The translations under genes and the position numbers were made by a program. The notes beneath the pieces are model-generated. The model made no database searches. It was given only the letters and a program-made list of their open reading frames with translations, and was not told the origin of the DNA. From NCBI RefSeq assembly GCF_039941195.1, contig NZ_JBDVFA010000098.1:1-64000 (forward strand): a DNA stretch of 64,000 nucleotides, given 5' to 3'. Shown here piece by piece: positions 36,447 to 46,973 of the stretch (its first letter is position 1; every line of letters starts with the position of its first letter). Source of the stretch: Aurantibacter_A sp039941195 (GTDB taxonomy: Bacteria; Bacteroidota; Bacteroidia; Flavobacteriales; Flavobacteriaceae).

Positions 36447-39400
36447 CTAAAAACCAACCTGAACTCCAAATAGGATGTTTTTGTTATTAGGATAAGCACG
36501 TCTATCAACACCTCCGTCAAACAAACTTCCATCACCATCCAAAGGTCTACCCAATTCTGGATCGTAACCTTTATAGTCTGTAAAAGTCAGCAAGTTTTGA
36601 CCTGTAACATAAAATCTTAAATTAGAAACGAAAAACTGTTCCGTAAAATCTGAAGGCAAAGTATACCCTAGCTGAAATGTTTTAAGTCTTAAATACGAAC
36701 CATCTTCAACTAAATAATCAGAAGGTCTTTTATTTAGTGCCAAATCTCTAATAGTAGCTCGTGGTACAGTTGTATTGGTATTTGTAGGCGTCCAAGCATT
36801 TAAAGCTTCTGTAGATTTTATACCTCTAGTACCATCTAATACATAATGGTACCTTTTACCATTCCATAATTCATTTCCTTGAACTCCTTGTATAAATAAT
36901 GACAAATCAAAATTCTTATAGTCCATATTAAGTGCAAGACTATATTCAAAATCGGGAATTGCACTCCCTAAATAAGTTTGATCATCATCATTAATTACAC
37001 CGTTACCGTCTAAATCGACAAAGTTCATATCACCTAATACAGCATTTGCTCTACCATCGGCATCAATTTCAGCTTGTGTTTGATAAACCCCTTCAGTCAA
37101 TAGCCCATAAAAACTAGCAACCGGCTCACCAACATCTGTTCTTGTTGCTTGATATCCACCTTGGGTGTATCCACCACCTGTAATTGCATTTACTCCATCA
37201 CCTAAGGCAATTACTTCATTATCCAGAGTATTAAAATTTAATGTTACATCAAAATTCACACCATCCTCCACTGAAAAGTGTCGGTAAGTCCCTCCAAATT
37301 CGAAACCTTTGTTATCGATTGTAGCAGCATTACTCGGCAATGAAGTTCCTGTACCCCCACTAAGTGGAATAGGAACACTAACAAGAATGTCTTCAGACCT
37401 TTTACTAAAATATTCCGCAGAGAAACTAACCTTACCATCTAAAAACTCAGCATCGAAACCATAATTCTGTATCGTTGTAGTTTCCCATTTTAAATCAGGG
37501 TTTGCTAATTGTGTAACAATAGAACCACCATAAACTGTACCTCCTAGATTATAAAAATTACTAGTATTTAATGCACTTGAAGTTACGTAATTGCCAACAT
37601 TTTGAGAACCTAACAAACCATAGCTACCTCTAAGTTTCAAATTACTTACGAAGCCATCTTGCGGAAAGAAATTTTCTTTACTAATTCTCCATCCTAATGA
37701 ACCCGAAGGAAAAACACCCCATCTATTATCTTCCTTAAATCGTGAAGAACCATCGCGACGAATAGTTGCGCTTACAATATATTTTCCGTCATAATCATAA
37801 TCAAGACGACCTAAATAAGAAGTTAGCGCATATTCTTGTAAATTTCCAGTTGTATTGTCTGTATTATCATCAGCAGCATCTAACACACGAAATTCATTGA
37901 AGATGAAATTTGTCCCTATACCTCCGGCAGATCTAGCTGTAACGGACTGTGTAGTATAGCCTCCTAAAAGGGTTACTCCATGCTTACCAAAAGTATTACT
38001 GTATTCTATGGTATTTTCCATTAAAGAACTCAACGAACGAATATAGTTTTCGGTTAATCTCGCAATTGTTTCCGATGCTTCTTGCGATGTACTTTGAAAG
38101 AAAGTAGGCTGAAAAGCATAATTATGAGTTAAGGAATAATCGATACCCAAATTCATTTTATACTTAAGATTCTTTGTTAATTGAAGTTGTGGTTGAACAG
38201 ATCCAACAAGTCTATCTGTAGTAATTAAATTATCATGTAAAATGGCTCTACCATACCAGTTAATACCTCTAGCAAGACCATGTAAATTTGGATCTAAACC
38301 AGCAAATCCACCTTCATTATTCTCATCATAGACAGGAATCGTGGGTGGTACAGCACCTTCTCTATTAAAAAAGTTGTTCTCATTTTGCTCCGATCTAGAT
38401 AGTAATAGACTTTGAGATAATGAAAAAATACCTTTTTTAAAACTTGTATTTGCCGTAACATTATACCTCTTAAAATCTGAATCTACTACTACACCATCTT
38501 GATCCAACACTTGACCGGAAACATAAAAACGTGCATTTTCAGAACCTCCTGATACATTTAAATTGTACTCCTTATACATGGCTGGGTTAAGTGATAAATC
38601 TTGCCAATCTGTATCTATACTTGGATCAAAACCTGTATCGTTTGGTATTGCTCGTGCATCACCATCATTATCTCTTGCCATATTATGCCAATCTGCATAT
38701 TCCCGAGCATTCAATAAATCTAAATATTTAGTTGGTGATTGATATCCAATTTTTGTTTCAAAATTAATTTTAACATCACCAATAGTACCTTTTTTTGTGG
38801 TTATCAAAACCACCCCATTTGAAGCACGGCTACCATAAATAGCTGCTGATGAAGCATCTTTTAACACACTAATTGATTCAATATCGTTGGGATTTATAAA
38901 AGACATTGATTCTACAATGTTACCATCAACTACATATAATGGCTGATCATTTCCGAAAGAACCAGTACCTCTTATTACTACGTTAACACCGGCACCTGGA
39001 GCACCACCATTTGCTTCTACTTTTACACCTGGCACACGACCTTGTAAAACACCAGCACTATTTGCATAAGTTACTTTTTTAACTTCGTCGCTTTTTATAA
39101 TACCAACCGAACCAGTTAATAAAGCTTCCTTTTGAGTACCATAACCAATTACTACAACTTCTTCCAAACTCGCAGCATCAACAACCATATCAATGTTAAT
39201 AGTTGTTTCATTTGCCACGGTTATTGATTGAGATTTCATACCTATATAAGAAAACATAAGTACATCGCCGGTATCAGCATTAATAGCGTAATTACCATCG
39301 AAATCTGTTTGAGTACCTCTTGTTGTACCCTGTACAATTACGTTTACACCTGGTAACGGAACACCAGTATCGTCCAACACTGTTCCAGAAATTTGCTGCT

Positions 39401-39560
39401 GCACAATTGTTTCTGTAAACAAGTTAGAATTCTTCTCAGAAAACGCCCATGCATTAATTTGAGCTAAAAAAGTAATTATTGCAAATAATGCAACCCACTT
39501 TTTCTGCTTCGGCCTTTGGAACGAGCTTATTCCATAGCAGGCAGAATTTGATTTTTTCAT
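36447..39560 (-). CDS. susC: SusC/RagA-family TonB-dependent receptor
   Basis: The outer-membrane transporter for oligosaccharides, powered by TonB. At 1037 aa it has an extended N-terminal signal region (KKWVALFAIITFLAQINAWA), a carboxypeptidase-regulatory-like domain (about 55-135: ISGTVLDDTGVPLPGVNVIV), the TonB-box-like VVVIGYGTQ, a plug (VLQGRVPGVKVEANGGAPG, PLYVVDGNIVESM, IESISVLKDASSAAIYGSR) and a 22-strand barrel ending KNILFGVQVGF. First gene of the susCD unit, controlled by shared-motif promoter A. Confidence 0.97.
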   Translation of the reverse strand: MKKSNSACYGISSFQRPKQKKWVALFAIITFLAQINAWAFSEKNSNLFTETIVQQQISGTVLDDTGVPLPGVNVIVQGTTRGTQTDFDGNYAINADTGDVLMFSYIGMKSQSITVANETTINIDMVVDAASLEEVVVIGYGTQKEALLTGSVGIIKSDEVKKVTYANSAGVLQGRVPGVKVEANGGAPGAGVNVVIRGTGSFGNDQPLYVVDGNIVESMSFINPNDIESISVLKDASSAAIYGSRASNGVVLITTKKGTIGDVKINFETKIGYQSPTKYLDLLNAREYADWHNMARDNDGDARAIPNDTGFDPSIDTDWQDLSLNPAMYKEYNLNVSGGSENARFYVSGQVLDQDGVVVDSDFKRYNVTANTSFKKGIFSLSQSLLLSRSEQNENNFFNREGAVPPTIPVYDENNEGGFAGLDPNLHGLARGINWYGRAILHDNLITTDRLVGSVQPQLQLTKNLKYKMNLGIDYSLTHNYAFQPTFFQSTSQEASETIARLTENYIRSLSSLMENTIEYSNTFGKHGVTLLGGYTTQSVTARSAGGIGTNFIFNEFRVLDAADDNTDNTTGNLQEYALTSYLGRLDYDYDGKYIVSATIRRDGSSRFKEDNRWGVFPSGSLGWRISKENFFPQDGFVSNLKLRGSYGLLGSQNVGNYVTSSALNTSNFYNLGGTVYGGSIVTQLANPDLKWETTTIQNYGFDAEFLDGKVSFSAEYFSKRSEDILVSVPIPLSGGTGTSLPSNAATIDNKGFEFGGTYRHFSVEDGVNFDVTLNFNTLDNEVIALGDGVNAITGGGYTQGGYQATRTDVGEPVASFYGLLTEGVYQTQAEIDADGRANAVLGDMNFVDLDGNGVINDDDQTYLGSAIPDFEYSLALNMDYKNFDLSLFIQGVQGNELWNGKRYHYVLDGTRGIKSTEALNAWTPTNTNTTVPRATIRDLALNKRPSDYLVEDGSYLRLKTFQLGYTLPSDFTEQFFVSNLRFYVTGQNLLTFTDYKGYDPELGRPLDGDGSLFDGGVDRRAYPNNKNILFGVQVGF

Positions 39561-39667
39561 TTTTAATTGATTTAAGTTAGTTAGGTTGTTAATACAATTA
39601 AGATTTTTTGATTTTATATATTCTCAAAAAAATCAGCAAAAAACAATAGTATTAGTAAAATGAGAGA

Positions 39668-39733
39668 CGAAATTATATGAATTTAACACCTATAACCACC
39701 AAAAAATAAACCAATAGTGATACTATTTGTGCA
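39668..39733 (-). promoter_or_regulatory. Shared-motif promoter A, susCD
   Basis: A 38-nt element (minus strand 39733-39696) is 32/38 identical to the one upstream of the fucosidase gene. Its core GCACAAATAGTATCA (39732-39718) is 57 nt before the -7-like box TAATTTCG (39675-39668); GGTGG ends 20 nt before the box. The 331-nt gap between susC and the next sulfatase holds nothing else I recognise. The leader from the predicted start to the ATG is about 100 nt. Confidence 0.75.
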
Positions 39734-39891
39734 GACAGCCGCTAATTTTAAGACTTTTTTCTTCCTTTTTAACTTTTAAATGAAAATCATTTTTTGGCAT
39801 AATTTGACACTAATATCCCATAAATAAGAATATGCTATAGGACAATCTTTCGATTAAAATTAAGGTTAAACCTATAATCTATAAGTGTTAC

Positions 39892-41685
39892 CTATAGTTT
39901 TTCAATGTAGACATAATAGGCAGGATGCACTTTATTAGCAGCATCAATTAACTGTGCTTCCATATCATATTTTCCCGCCGATATTTTTGTAGTAAAAGAC
40001 ACTTCTTTTTGATCTTTTTCAATTTTAACGGTTTTCTCTAAGTCAGCAACGTAGATATATGCAGTTTCAAAGTCAGATTTAGTACTTGCAGGCATAATTT
40101 GTTCCAATTCCACTCTTTTTTTCTGTTCTGGAAAAGTTTCATTTATTGCAAATCCACTTTCTCTAGGAAAACGACATAAACTAATTTTATAATCTCCATC
40201 TTCAACAACTTCAATTTTCCATCTACCAGTAGCTTGTAAAGATCTCGTGGCACCATGTTGATGCCATACACCGTTAAATTTACCTGTCATTAAATCATGA
40301 GAAGATATTCTACTAGGGTTTTCTTGTGGGGAACCAACTTTTATAAATGCAAACCGTTCATCAGCACCTTCATCCAAAATAGATTGCCACCATTTTTCAT
40401 AACCTAATGCTAACTTTTCAACCACCTCTGGATGCTGATCAAAAACGTCAGTTGTTTGACTACGGTCAAGATTTATATTGTATAATTCGTTTCCGTTTAC
40501 CAATCTCCAGTCGTTATCCATTACTGAATACTTTCTGTATTTGACTAAATTTTGTAGGCGTTGTGTATCCATATATAAAATACGATTTGGCCATTTACTA
40601 GCTTCTTGATAAAGCAGTGGTTTTAAACTTTTCCCATCCAAAGGCTTAACGGCGTTATGGTCTAAGTCCAATAAATCTACAAACGTTGGTAACAAGTCGT
40701 AATGTGCCACCAATTTATCAATATCCTTACCACCAGTAAGCTTCCCATTAGGCCAACGAATAAATAAAGGAACCCGATGACCCCCTTCATACTCACTTCC
40801 CTTTTGACCTCTTAATCCAGCATCAAACACCTTATTACCACCTGCTGTACCATTATCGGTAGTGAAGATTAAAATGGTATTATCTGCAATATCCAAAGCA
40901 TCTAACTTTTCTTCAAGTAGTTTAAAATTATCATCGATATTGGTAATCATCCCATAAAAACGCTGATAACGTTCTTCAAGACCTTTAACTCCTTTATATA
41001 GATTCATATACTTCTCAGGTACATTTAGTGGCCCATGTGGTGCATTAGTTGCGATGTAACAGAAAAATGGTTTGTCCTTATTTGATTCAATAAAATTTAA
41101 AGCTTCAGAAAAGAATACATCAGTACAGTATCCCTTATATTCTTCAGTTTCACCATTATGCCAATAGGTATCGTCAAAATAATCATTCCCCCAAAAATCT
41201 GGTCCTTGGGTTATACCGCCACCTCCATGTCTTACTACTTCATGAAAACCTCTATCTTCTGGTCTAAAAGGATAATTATCACCCAAATGCCATTTACCAA
41301 ACATTCCATTGGTATAACCATTTTGTGCAAATATCTGTGGTAATAAAACTTCATCAGCTAATAAAAGAGAGCGTCCTGCGATGGTGTGAAAAACATTTAA
41401 TCTGTTAGTATGTCGGCCGGTCATGATAGCACCTCTGCTCGGCGCACAAGTTGTTGATACATGATAATTGGTAAACCGAACAGCATCTTTATAAAAATTA
41501 TCTATGTTAGGTGTTTTTATAATCGGATTACCATAACAACCCAAATCACCCATACCTTGATCATCCGTAATAACTACAATTATATTTGGTTTAGTTTTAG
41601 AGGTTTTTTGCGCATAGCCTATGGTAATAAAAACAGATAAAAAGAATAAAAGGAAATACTTTTTAAAAATAATGTTGGTTGACAT
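39892..41685 (-). CDS. Sulfatase, S1 family (arylsulfatase-A-like), secreted
   Basis: Removes sulfate esters from carbohydrate. It is 597 aa with a signal peptide ending at YAQ and no lipobox, so periplasmic. The formylglycine site is VSTTCAPSRGAIMTG (Cys80, CxPSR form, needing an anaerobic-type or FGE maturase). The calcium-site Asp pair is ITDDQGMGDLGCYG, and LIFTTDNGTAGG is conserved. A C-terminal domain of about 110 residues after KFNGVWHQHG is typical of some S1 subfamilies. Last gene of the fucosidase operon, 28 nt after the AraC gene. The position specificity on the sugar is unknown. Confidence 0.93.
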   Translation of the reverse strand: MSTNIIFKKYFLLFFLSVFITIGYAQKTSKTKPNIIVVITDDQGMGDLGCYGNPIIKTPNIDNFYKDAVRFTNYHVSTTCAPSRGAIMTGRHTNRLNVFHTIAGRSLLLADEVLLPQIFAQNGYTNGMFGKWHLGDNYPFRPEDRGFHEVVRHGGGGITQGPDFWGNDYFDDTYWHNGETEEYKGYCTDVFFSEALNFIESNKDKPFFCYIATNAPHGPLNVPEKYMNLYKGVKGLEERYQRFYGMITNIDDNFKLLEEKLDALDIADNTILIFTTDNGTAGGNKVFDAGLRGQKGSEYEGGHRVPLFIRWPNGKLTGGKDIDKLVAHYDLLPTFVDLLDLDHNAVKPLDGKSLKPLLYQEASKWPNRILYMDTQRLQNLVKYRKYSVMDNDWRLVNGNELYNINLDRSQTTDVFDQHPEVVEKLALGYEKWWQSILDEGADERFAFIKVGSPQENPSRISSHDLMTGKFNGVWHQHGATRSLQATGRWKIEVVEDGDYKISLCRFPRESGFAINETFPEQKKRVELEQIMPASTKSDFETAYIYVADLEKTVKIEKDQKEVSFTTKISAGKYDMEAQLIDAANKVHPAYYVYIEKL

Positions 41686-41713
41686 TTTGATGGATTTTAA
41701 CTTATTACAGACT

Positions 41714-42580
41714 TTATTTTGATCTATGATTCTTTAAATATGAAGAAGGTGATGCCCCATGTATGGTTTTAAATTGTCTATTAAAATTTGAGATATTATT
41801 GAATCCGCACATGTATGCAATCGTTGTAATACTTTCTTTATTCTCTAATAGCAATTTACACGCGTAACCCACTCTAATTTCATTTAAGTAGGTTGTAAAT
41901 GATTTTCTATGTGTCTTCTTAAAAAACCGGCTAAAAGCGGACTTATTCATATCAGCTATTTCAGCGACATCACTAGAACTAATTGGGCTATTGAAATTTT
42001 CAAAAACAAACTCATAAATTTTGTCTAATCTTCTATTTTCGGTTTTATGAAAAGCACTTACAAAACTACTACTCGATAAAAACTCATATTCCGAATGCTT
42101 TGATAGTAGAAACAAAATTTCAATTAGCTTAAAAACTCTGGTTGTGGAATTATGCCCTACTAAATTAATAATCTCATTAAGTATTGAAGCATCAATATTT
42201 GTAAACTTTATTCCGCGACTTGCTTGATTTAAGAAATTAGCGATTATTTTCATCTCAGGTATGTCAAAAAAATCTTTCCCTAAAAAATCTTCTTTAAAAT
42301 GAATTGCAATTGCTTCGGCTTGCATTTCACTATTTTCTTCAAAATACACTTCATCATTCAACCACATATGTGGAACATCTTTTCCAATAAGAACTAATTC
42401 TCCTTCTTTAAACTTTGTAATACTATCTCCAACAAATCGAGTTCCAGTACTTTGTAAAATTAAAACAAGTTCAAATTCCGGATGATAATGCCATACTCGC
42501 AAAAAGTTTGCAAATCGATTATGTGAAACGCGAAACGATTCGTTAACAATGCTTGATCTATTTAATAAATGAAGTTTCAT
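41714..42580 (-). CDS. AraC-family regulator with N-terminal cupin domain
   Basis: A 288-aa transcription factor starting at the ATG at 42580 (MKLHLLNRSSIVNESF). Residues about 20-100 form a sugar-sensing cupin (WHYHPEFELVLILQSTGTRF, EGELVLIGKDVPHMW); residues about 185-286 form two HTH motifs (SSDVAEIADMNKSAFSRFF, ITTIAYMCGFNNISNFNRQF). It is the only regulator inside the PUL and lies within the fucosidase operon, so it is the leading candidate to bind the shared 15-nt motif and to reinforce its own expression. This link is inferred from position only. Confidence 0.92.
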   Translation of the reverse strand: MKLHLLNRSSIVNESFRVSHNRFANFLRVWHYHPEFELVLILQSTGTRFVGDSITKFKEGELVLIGKDVPHMWLNDEVYFEENSEMQAEAIAIHFKEDFLGKDFFDIPEMKIIANFLNQASRGIKFTNIDASILNEIINLVGHNSTTRVFKLIEILFLLSKHSEYEFLSSSSFVSAFHKTENRRLDKIYEFVFENFNSPISSSDVAEIADMNKSAFSRFFKKTHRKSFTTYLNEIRVGYACKLLLENKESITTIAYMCGFNNISNFNRQFKTIHGASPSSYLKNHRSK

Positions 42581-42610
42581 ACACAAATATTTAAATTCGT
42601 ATTCCCTATT

Positions 42611-45430
42611 CTATTGTACAGCTATAGCAAGTCTAAATACTTTTTCCTGGTAATTACGAACTGCTCGTATTTTCACTGTACTCCCTTTATATTTATTTAA
42701 TTGACTTATTAAACTAGTAGTATCGGCAACCTTTTCATCATTTACCGCTTGAATAACCCATCCGTTTACCAATCCAGAATTCACCCAATTAACACCAAAT
42801 TTTGGATCTATTGATTTAATAAAACATCCTGTATTATATCCTCCCGAAGCATCAATTAAATCAGGGTCATCTGCAATATTAATTATAGAAGCACCATACA
42901 CTTCAACCACATTAATAGGCTTCTTATCAATAATTTCCTTTAGGCCTTCATATTTCCCTGAAAGCAAAGTTCCTAACCAGCTAGGATACGATTTCTTGCT
43001 AACCTTTTTATATTCTTGAGAATTTACAAACCCTATTGCACTTCCATCTGTATTGAAATTACGAAATTTTAGTATCACCGACTTTTGGAACTTTAACGGG
43101 TGCGAGTAAATTCTTGATTTAATTGTAGGTTCCGAGCCATCGGTGGTATATCGAATACTGCCGTTCTCTCCTAATCTACTATCTGATATAAGTTTAATTT
43201 CTATTTCATTTTCAAATTCGCTTCCAAATGGAATGGCTCTCGTCATTTGATGACCAAAATTATCCATTGCAAAATTTTTAAACCCCAACTGTAGCGCTGG
43301 TGAATTATCTGCAACACTATAATCACCATTTTCAGGGTTTACGAACAAGGGGTTATCAATTTTAGAATTTAAATCATATCCTGAAGCTTTCCATTGTTCA
43401 AAATTATTTTCATTACTTATCTGGTTATTCTCAGGGTAGTTTACATTCCAGTATAAATTATAATCATAATTATTGCTCCAATTCGATTGGTCTGTCATTG
43501 AAATAGGCCGTATAAAAATGTTAGTTGGTGCTTCTTCACCTGGCACCTTACCTGTTATAACAAAAATATTTTGAAACACCTCATCTTCTGATGCCTTTGG
43601 CCAAACATGCCATCCTAAAGGAACCGCACTTACCGTAATATTATTAAACACTTTACGATACATACCATCTCTCAATTTTATAGAAGAACCAAGATTTAAA
43701 TTATTATAAATTTCATAATTGCTTGATCCATCGTCTAAATCAATTGTCCAATTTCCTGCACTTATAGACTGTCTATGATTAGCAATCCTATTATTCCTAA
43801 TAATTACAGGGTCAATAGCATCTAACTTTACATATTTTTTAATAAAATCTGTATCAGCATTACCTCCAGCACCTAACCATTGTCGTTCGCGACCCCAGGA
43901 ATTAAAAGGACCATGCTCACCAGTTTCGCGTACTGTTTCCCAGATATCATTATATTCTATAATATGCCCGCCCCATGTTCCATCATTAATACATATAGCA
44001 GCTCTTGGGCAATTATATATTGTATTATGTGCTACTGTGATTTTATGACTCATGGAAATATAAACTCCAGCTACTTGTTTACCATAATCACCAAAATCGT
44101 ACATAATATTATTTTCAATTACACAAGATTTTGGATAATTTGGAGATTTTGGACCTGGCTTTAAGTCCATATTTTTTCTCATTTCTAACCAGTCCTTTCC
44201 AAGAATTTCTTTATCATCCCAAGTTTGATAAAAACGAACTGCATCTGGTGAACCAACAAGAGCTACTGCACTTTCGCCAATATGATAAAAGCGAGAATTA
44301 GATACAGAATTATTACGATTATAAGAACTCATGAACACCCCATTGCCTCCCAAATATTCAAAATTAGCATCAGTTATAATACAATCTTCGGCACCTTCTA
44401 AATAAATTGCTCCACCTCGATGAATAGCCCAATCGCCACGAGCTACCGGCTCATAAGTTTCCATAAAGGTAGCAGCACTTTGTGTAAAATCAATTCCTTT
44501 AATTGTAATATGCTTTACTGGATTTTTTTGACTACCCTTTATTTGGATTAAATCTTTTAGCACCGGAACTTCCACTAAAGCAGTACTCAAATCGACACCA
44601 TTTTCTGGATTATAATAAAGTAATTGTTCCTTTTCATCTAAGAACCACTCACCAGCAACCGTTAATTCTTCAAAAATATTCTCAATGAAGAACCATGACG
44701 CATGTACTCCTTTTCCACCTACACCATATGCCCGCTGTAATTGCCAACCACCTTGACCTAAATATATTTTATTATCTAATGCATTATAGTCTTTTATTCG
44801 GTATTGCATATTACCCCAATTATGACTTTGAAAAGCATGAAGAATACCAGTTTCAGGATGCTTCCAATCTTTATTTTTAATATCCTCCTCTTTTATGGTA
44901 ATCCATTTATCGTATCTACGATTTGTGCCATCCGCAACTTGTAAATAACCCCTACCACCACGCAATGGGTTTTCGTAATCATAATCTGGAAAACGCGCAC
45001 GCACCTGTCTTTTTCCATTAATAAAAAGTTGATCAAAACTTAAATTAGTTGGAACTTTAGTAACATAAATGTGTTCGTTATACTTTTTCCATCGTAATTT
45101 TTCTAAAAGCTTAGAACCTTTTATGATTACTTCGGCACCGGCCATATTAGAAAAAACTATTGGATATTTTTCAGTACCCGACACACTGGAATCCAAAAGA
45201 ATAGTCTCATCTAAATAATAAGTGCCTTCAGTAAACCACACGGTAACCGCTTCGTTACCAGCATATTTTACCAACTCCTTTACAGCTCTATCAAAAGAAG
45301 CAAACGGAGCAGATTTAGTGCCATTATTCTTATCATTTCCTAAAACAGAAATAAAAATGTCTTCCGCACCATATATTGATGTAGAAAAAACAAATAACAG
45401 CGGTAAACACAATTTGCATATAAGTCTCAT
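42611..45430 (-). CDS. GH141-like parallel beta-helix glycosidase with C-terminal PDZ domain
   Basis: A 939-aa exported protein; the ATG at 45430 starts the signal peptide MRLICKLCLPLLFVFSTSIYGA. Residues about 20-690 are a right-handed beta-helix with SAPFASFDRAVKEL, GGAIYLEGAEDCIITDANF and INDGTWGGHIIEYNDIWE, resembling GH141, a family that includes alpha-L-fucosidase. About 745-800 resembles a chitobiase C-terminal domain (IRYTTDGSEPT, HPLKF). About 820-935 is a PDZ-like domain (NSGLVNGWVIQAVNDEKV, STVKIRAV). A PDZ domain on a glycosidase is unusual. The GH141 call rests on recognition of the fold and the fucan context. Confidence 0.78.
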   Translation of the reverse strand: MRLICKLCLPLLFVFSTSIYGAEDIFISVLGNDKNNGTKSAPFASFDRAVKELVKYAGNEAVTVWFTEGTYYLDETILLDSSVSGTEKYPIVFSNMAGAEVIIKGSKLLEKLRWKKYNEHIYVTKVPTNLSFDQLFINGKRQVRARFPDYDYENPLRGGRGYLQVADGTNRRYDKWITIKEEDIKNKDWKHPETGILHAFQSHNWGNMQYRIKDYNALDNKIYLGQGGWQLQRAYGVGGKGVHASWFFIENIFEELTVAGEWFLDEKEQLLYYNPENGVDLSTALVEVPVLKDLIQIKGSQKNPVKHITIKGIDFTQSAATFMETYEPVARGDWAIHRGGAIYLEGAEDCIITDANFEYLGGNGVFMSSYNRNNSVSNSRFYHIGESAVALVGSPDAVRFYQTWDDKEILGKDWLEMRKNMDLKPGPKSPNYPKSCVIENNIMYDFGDYGKQVAGVYISMSHKITVAHNTIYNCPRAAICINDGTWGGHIIEYNDIWETVRETGEHGPFNSWGRERQWLGAGGNADTDFIKKYVKLDAIDPVIIRNNRIANHRQSISAGNWTIDLDDGSSNYEIYNNLNLGSSIKLRDGMYRKVFNNITVSAVPLGWHVWPKASEDEVFQNIFVITGKVPGEEAPTNIFIRPISMTDQSNWSNNYDYNLYWNVNYPENNQISNENNFEQWKASGYDLNSKIDNPLFVNPENGDYSVADNSPALQLGFKNFAMDNFGHQMTRAIPFGSEFENEIEIKLISDSRLGENGSIRYTTDGSEPTIKSRIYSHPLKFQKSVILKFRNFNTDGSAIGFVNSQEYKKVSKKSYPSWLGTLLSGKYEGLKEIIDKKPINVVEVYGASIINIADDPDLIDASGGYNTGCFIKSIDPKFGVNWVNSGLVNGWVIQAVNDEKVADTTSLISQLNKYKGSTVKIRAVRNYQEKVFRLAIAVQ

Positions 45431-45446
45431 ATTCTTAAAAATTGAT

Positions 45447-46919
45447 TTATTTCGATTGATTCCAAAGTCGATAAGGGTCGTCATGCGATTCCATTTCCGA
45501 TAATAATAATGCTTCCATTTCGGCCAGTTTCTCGCCAAATTTTGGATTGTTAGCTAAATTAGTTTGCAACTCCGATTCTTTTTGATGTTCTTTTACATAC
45601 TCGTGAGGATTTTCTGCCAAGTTAAAAAGTTGTGTTTCACGAACAGCACCGTCCATCATATCATATTTAATAAGTTTCCAATCTCCTTTTTTAACCGTAC
45701 GCATTCCAGGTTTTGTGCCGCCACAATAGACGCCGTACATAACCTCTCGAATTTCATCTTTCTCCCCATCAATAATAGGTTTAAAACTAGTTCCTTCAAC
45801 AGTATTCGGCAATTCAATATCAGCCAAATCAACAAGTGTTGGTAAAATATCTAGCAAATAAATATTACCCTCCACTCTTTTGCCAGCTTCAATACCAGGT
45901 CCATTAATTATAAATGGAACACGCCAAGTATGCTCATACAAATTTTGTTTCCCCATTAAACCATGTCTACCAATAGACATTCCATGATCAGCAGTATAAA
46001 TAATATAAGTGTTGTCTAACTCACCCATGGCTTCTAATTTTTTAAGAACCTTGCCCAACTGAATATCTATATTTTCTGAACAAGCATACTCTCTACCTAA
46101 CTCATTTCGTACAGTTTGTTCGTCTCTATTTTTCCATACGCCACTTACCCTTTCTTCATCTCGTAAGGTAGGATGCCCATGAAAAAAAGGATGTGCCTCT
46201 AAATAATTTTCTTGTAGTGGAGGTTGTTTATCATTTGCAGGAGGAAGACTTAAAGTATCTGTATGATTGGTGGCCCCGTACTTTGCTAAAAGTTCAGGCG
46301 TACCATCTCTTACATCGTGTGGATGCGAAAAACCAAAATAAATTAGAAACGGATTTTCATCTGCCTTGCTTTCTCGTTCATCGAGGTAAGTCAAAACTTG
46401 TTTGCCATGCCAAGCACTACCTGTTTCGGCTGTACCTCCTCTTTTTGTAGCATCATGTACAATTGTAAATTGTTCATTAGCGGCCGGATATGAATTTCCT
46501 TTTTTACAAGTGCGCATGGTACTATAACCTGCATTATTAAATACTGCACCCATTGATTGTTTTTCGAGTCCAACTGGTTCGTTCGGATTCACAAAATCTC
46601 CTCGTGAAGGTAAATGCCAGAGTGTACGACCTGTCATAATCATATGTCTTGAAGGAGTGCAAACTGCACCTAACCACGACCCCATATGTCGCGCACTTTC
46701 AAAGACCATACCTTCGTTTGCAAGTTTAGAAATATTGGGGGTTTCTAATATCGATTTAGGGTCATACGTTTTTAAATCGAATGGTGATTGATCATCAACC
46801 AAAACAAACAAGAAATTTGGTCTTTTTTTCTGAACAACCTTTTCTTCTTTGTTTTTACAAGATGAAACTATAAACAATACTAATACTATATAAATAAAAT
46901 GTTTGAAGTGCATTTTCAT
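45447..46919 (-). CDS. Sulfatase, S1 family, lipoprotein
   Basis: 490 aa. Lipobox FIVSSC (Cys21) predicts a lipid-anchored enzyme, possibly on the cell surface. The formylglycine site is GAVCTPSRHMIMTG (Cys87), metal Asp in LFVLVDDQSPFDL, and IIYTADHGMSIGRHGLMGK is characteristic of choline-sulfatase/iduronate-sulfatase-like S1 members. It lies 16 nt upstream of the GH141 gene and 54 nt downstream of another sulfatase, in the fucosidase operon. The target sulfate is unknown. Confidence 0.92.
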   Translation of the reverse strand: MKMHFKHFIYIVLVLFIVSSCKNKEEKVVQKKRPNFLFVLVDDQSPFDLKTYDPKSILETPNISKLANEGMVFESARHMGSWLGAVCTPSRHMIMTGRTLWHLPSRGDFVNPNEPVGLEKQSMGAVFNNAGYSTMRTCKKGNSYPAANEQFTIVHDATKRGGTAETGSAWHGKQVLTYLDERESKADENPFLIYFGFSHPHDVRDGTPELLAKYGATNHTDTLSLPPANDKQPPLQENYLEAHPFFHGHPTLRDEERVSGVWKNRDEQTVRNELGREYACSENIDIQLGKVLKKLEAMGELDNTYIIYTADHGMSIGRHGLMGKQNLYEHTWRVPFIINGPGIEAGKRVEGNIYLLDILPTLVDLADIELPNTVEGTSFKPIIDGEKDEIREVMYGVYCGGTKPGMRTVKKGDWKLIKYDMMDGAVRETQLFNLAENPHEYVKEHQKESELQTNLANNPKFGEKLAEMEALLLSEMESHDDPYRLWNQSK

Positions 46920-46973
46920 AATGTTCTATTTTCCTCTTGGCTTACTTAAATTCTGTTGTGATAATTAACAATA

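Noticed and set aside
39642..39660. A second half-site of the shared operator near susC (CAATAGTATTAGT)
   Set aside because: It resembles part of site A but has no counterpart near promoters B and C and lies downstream of the -7 box.
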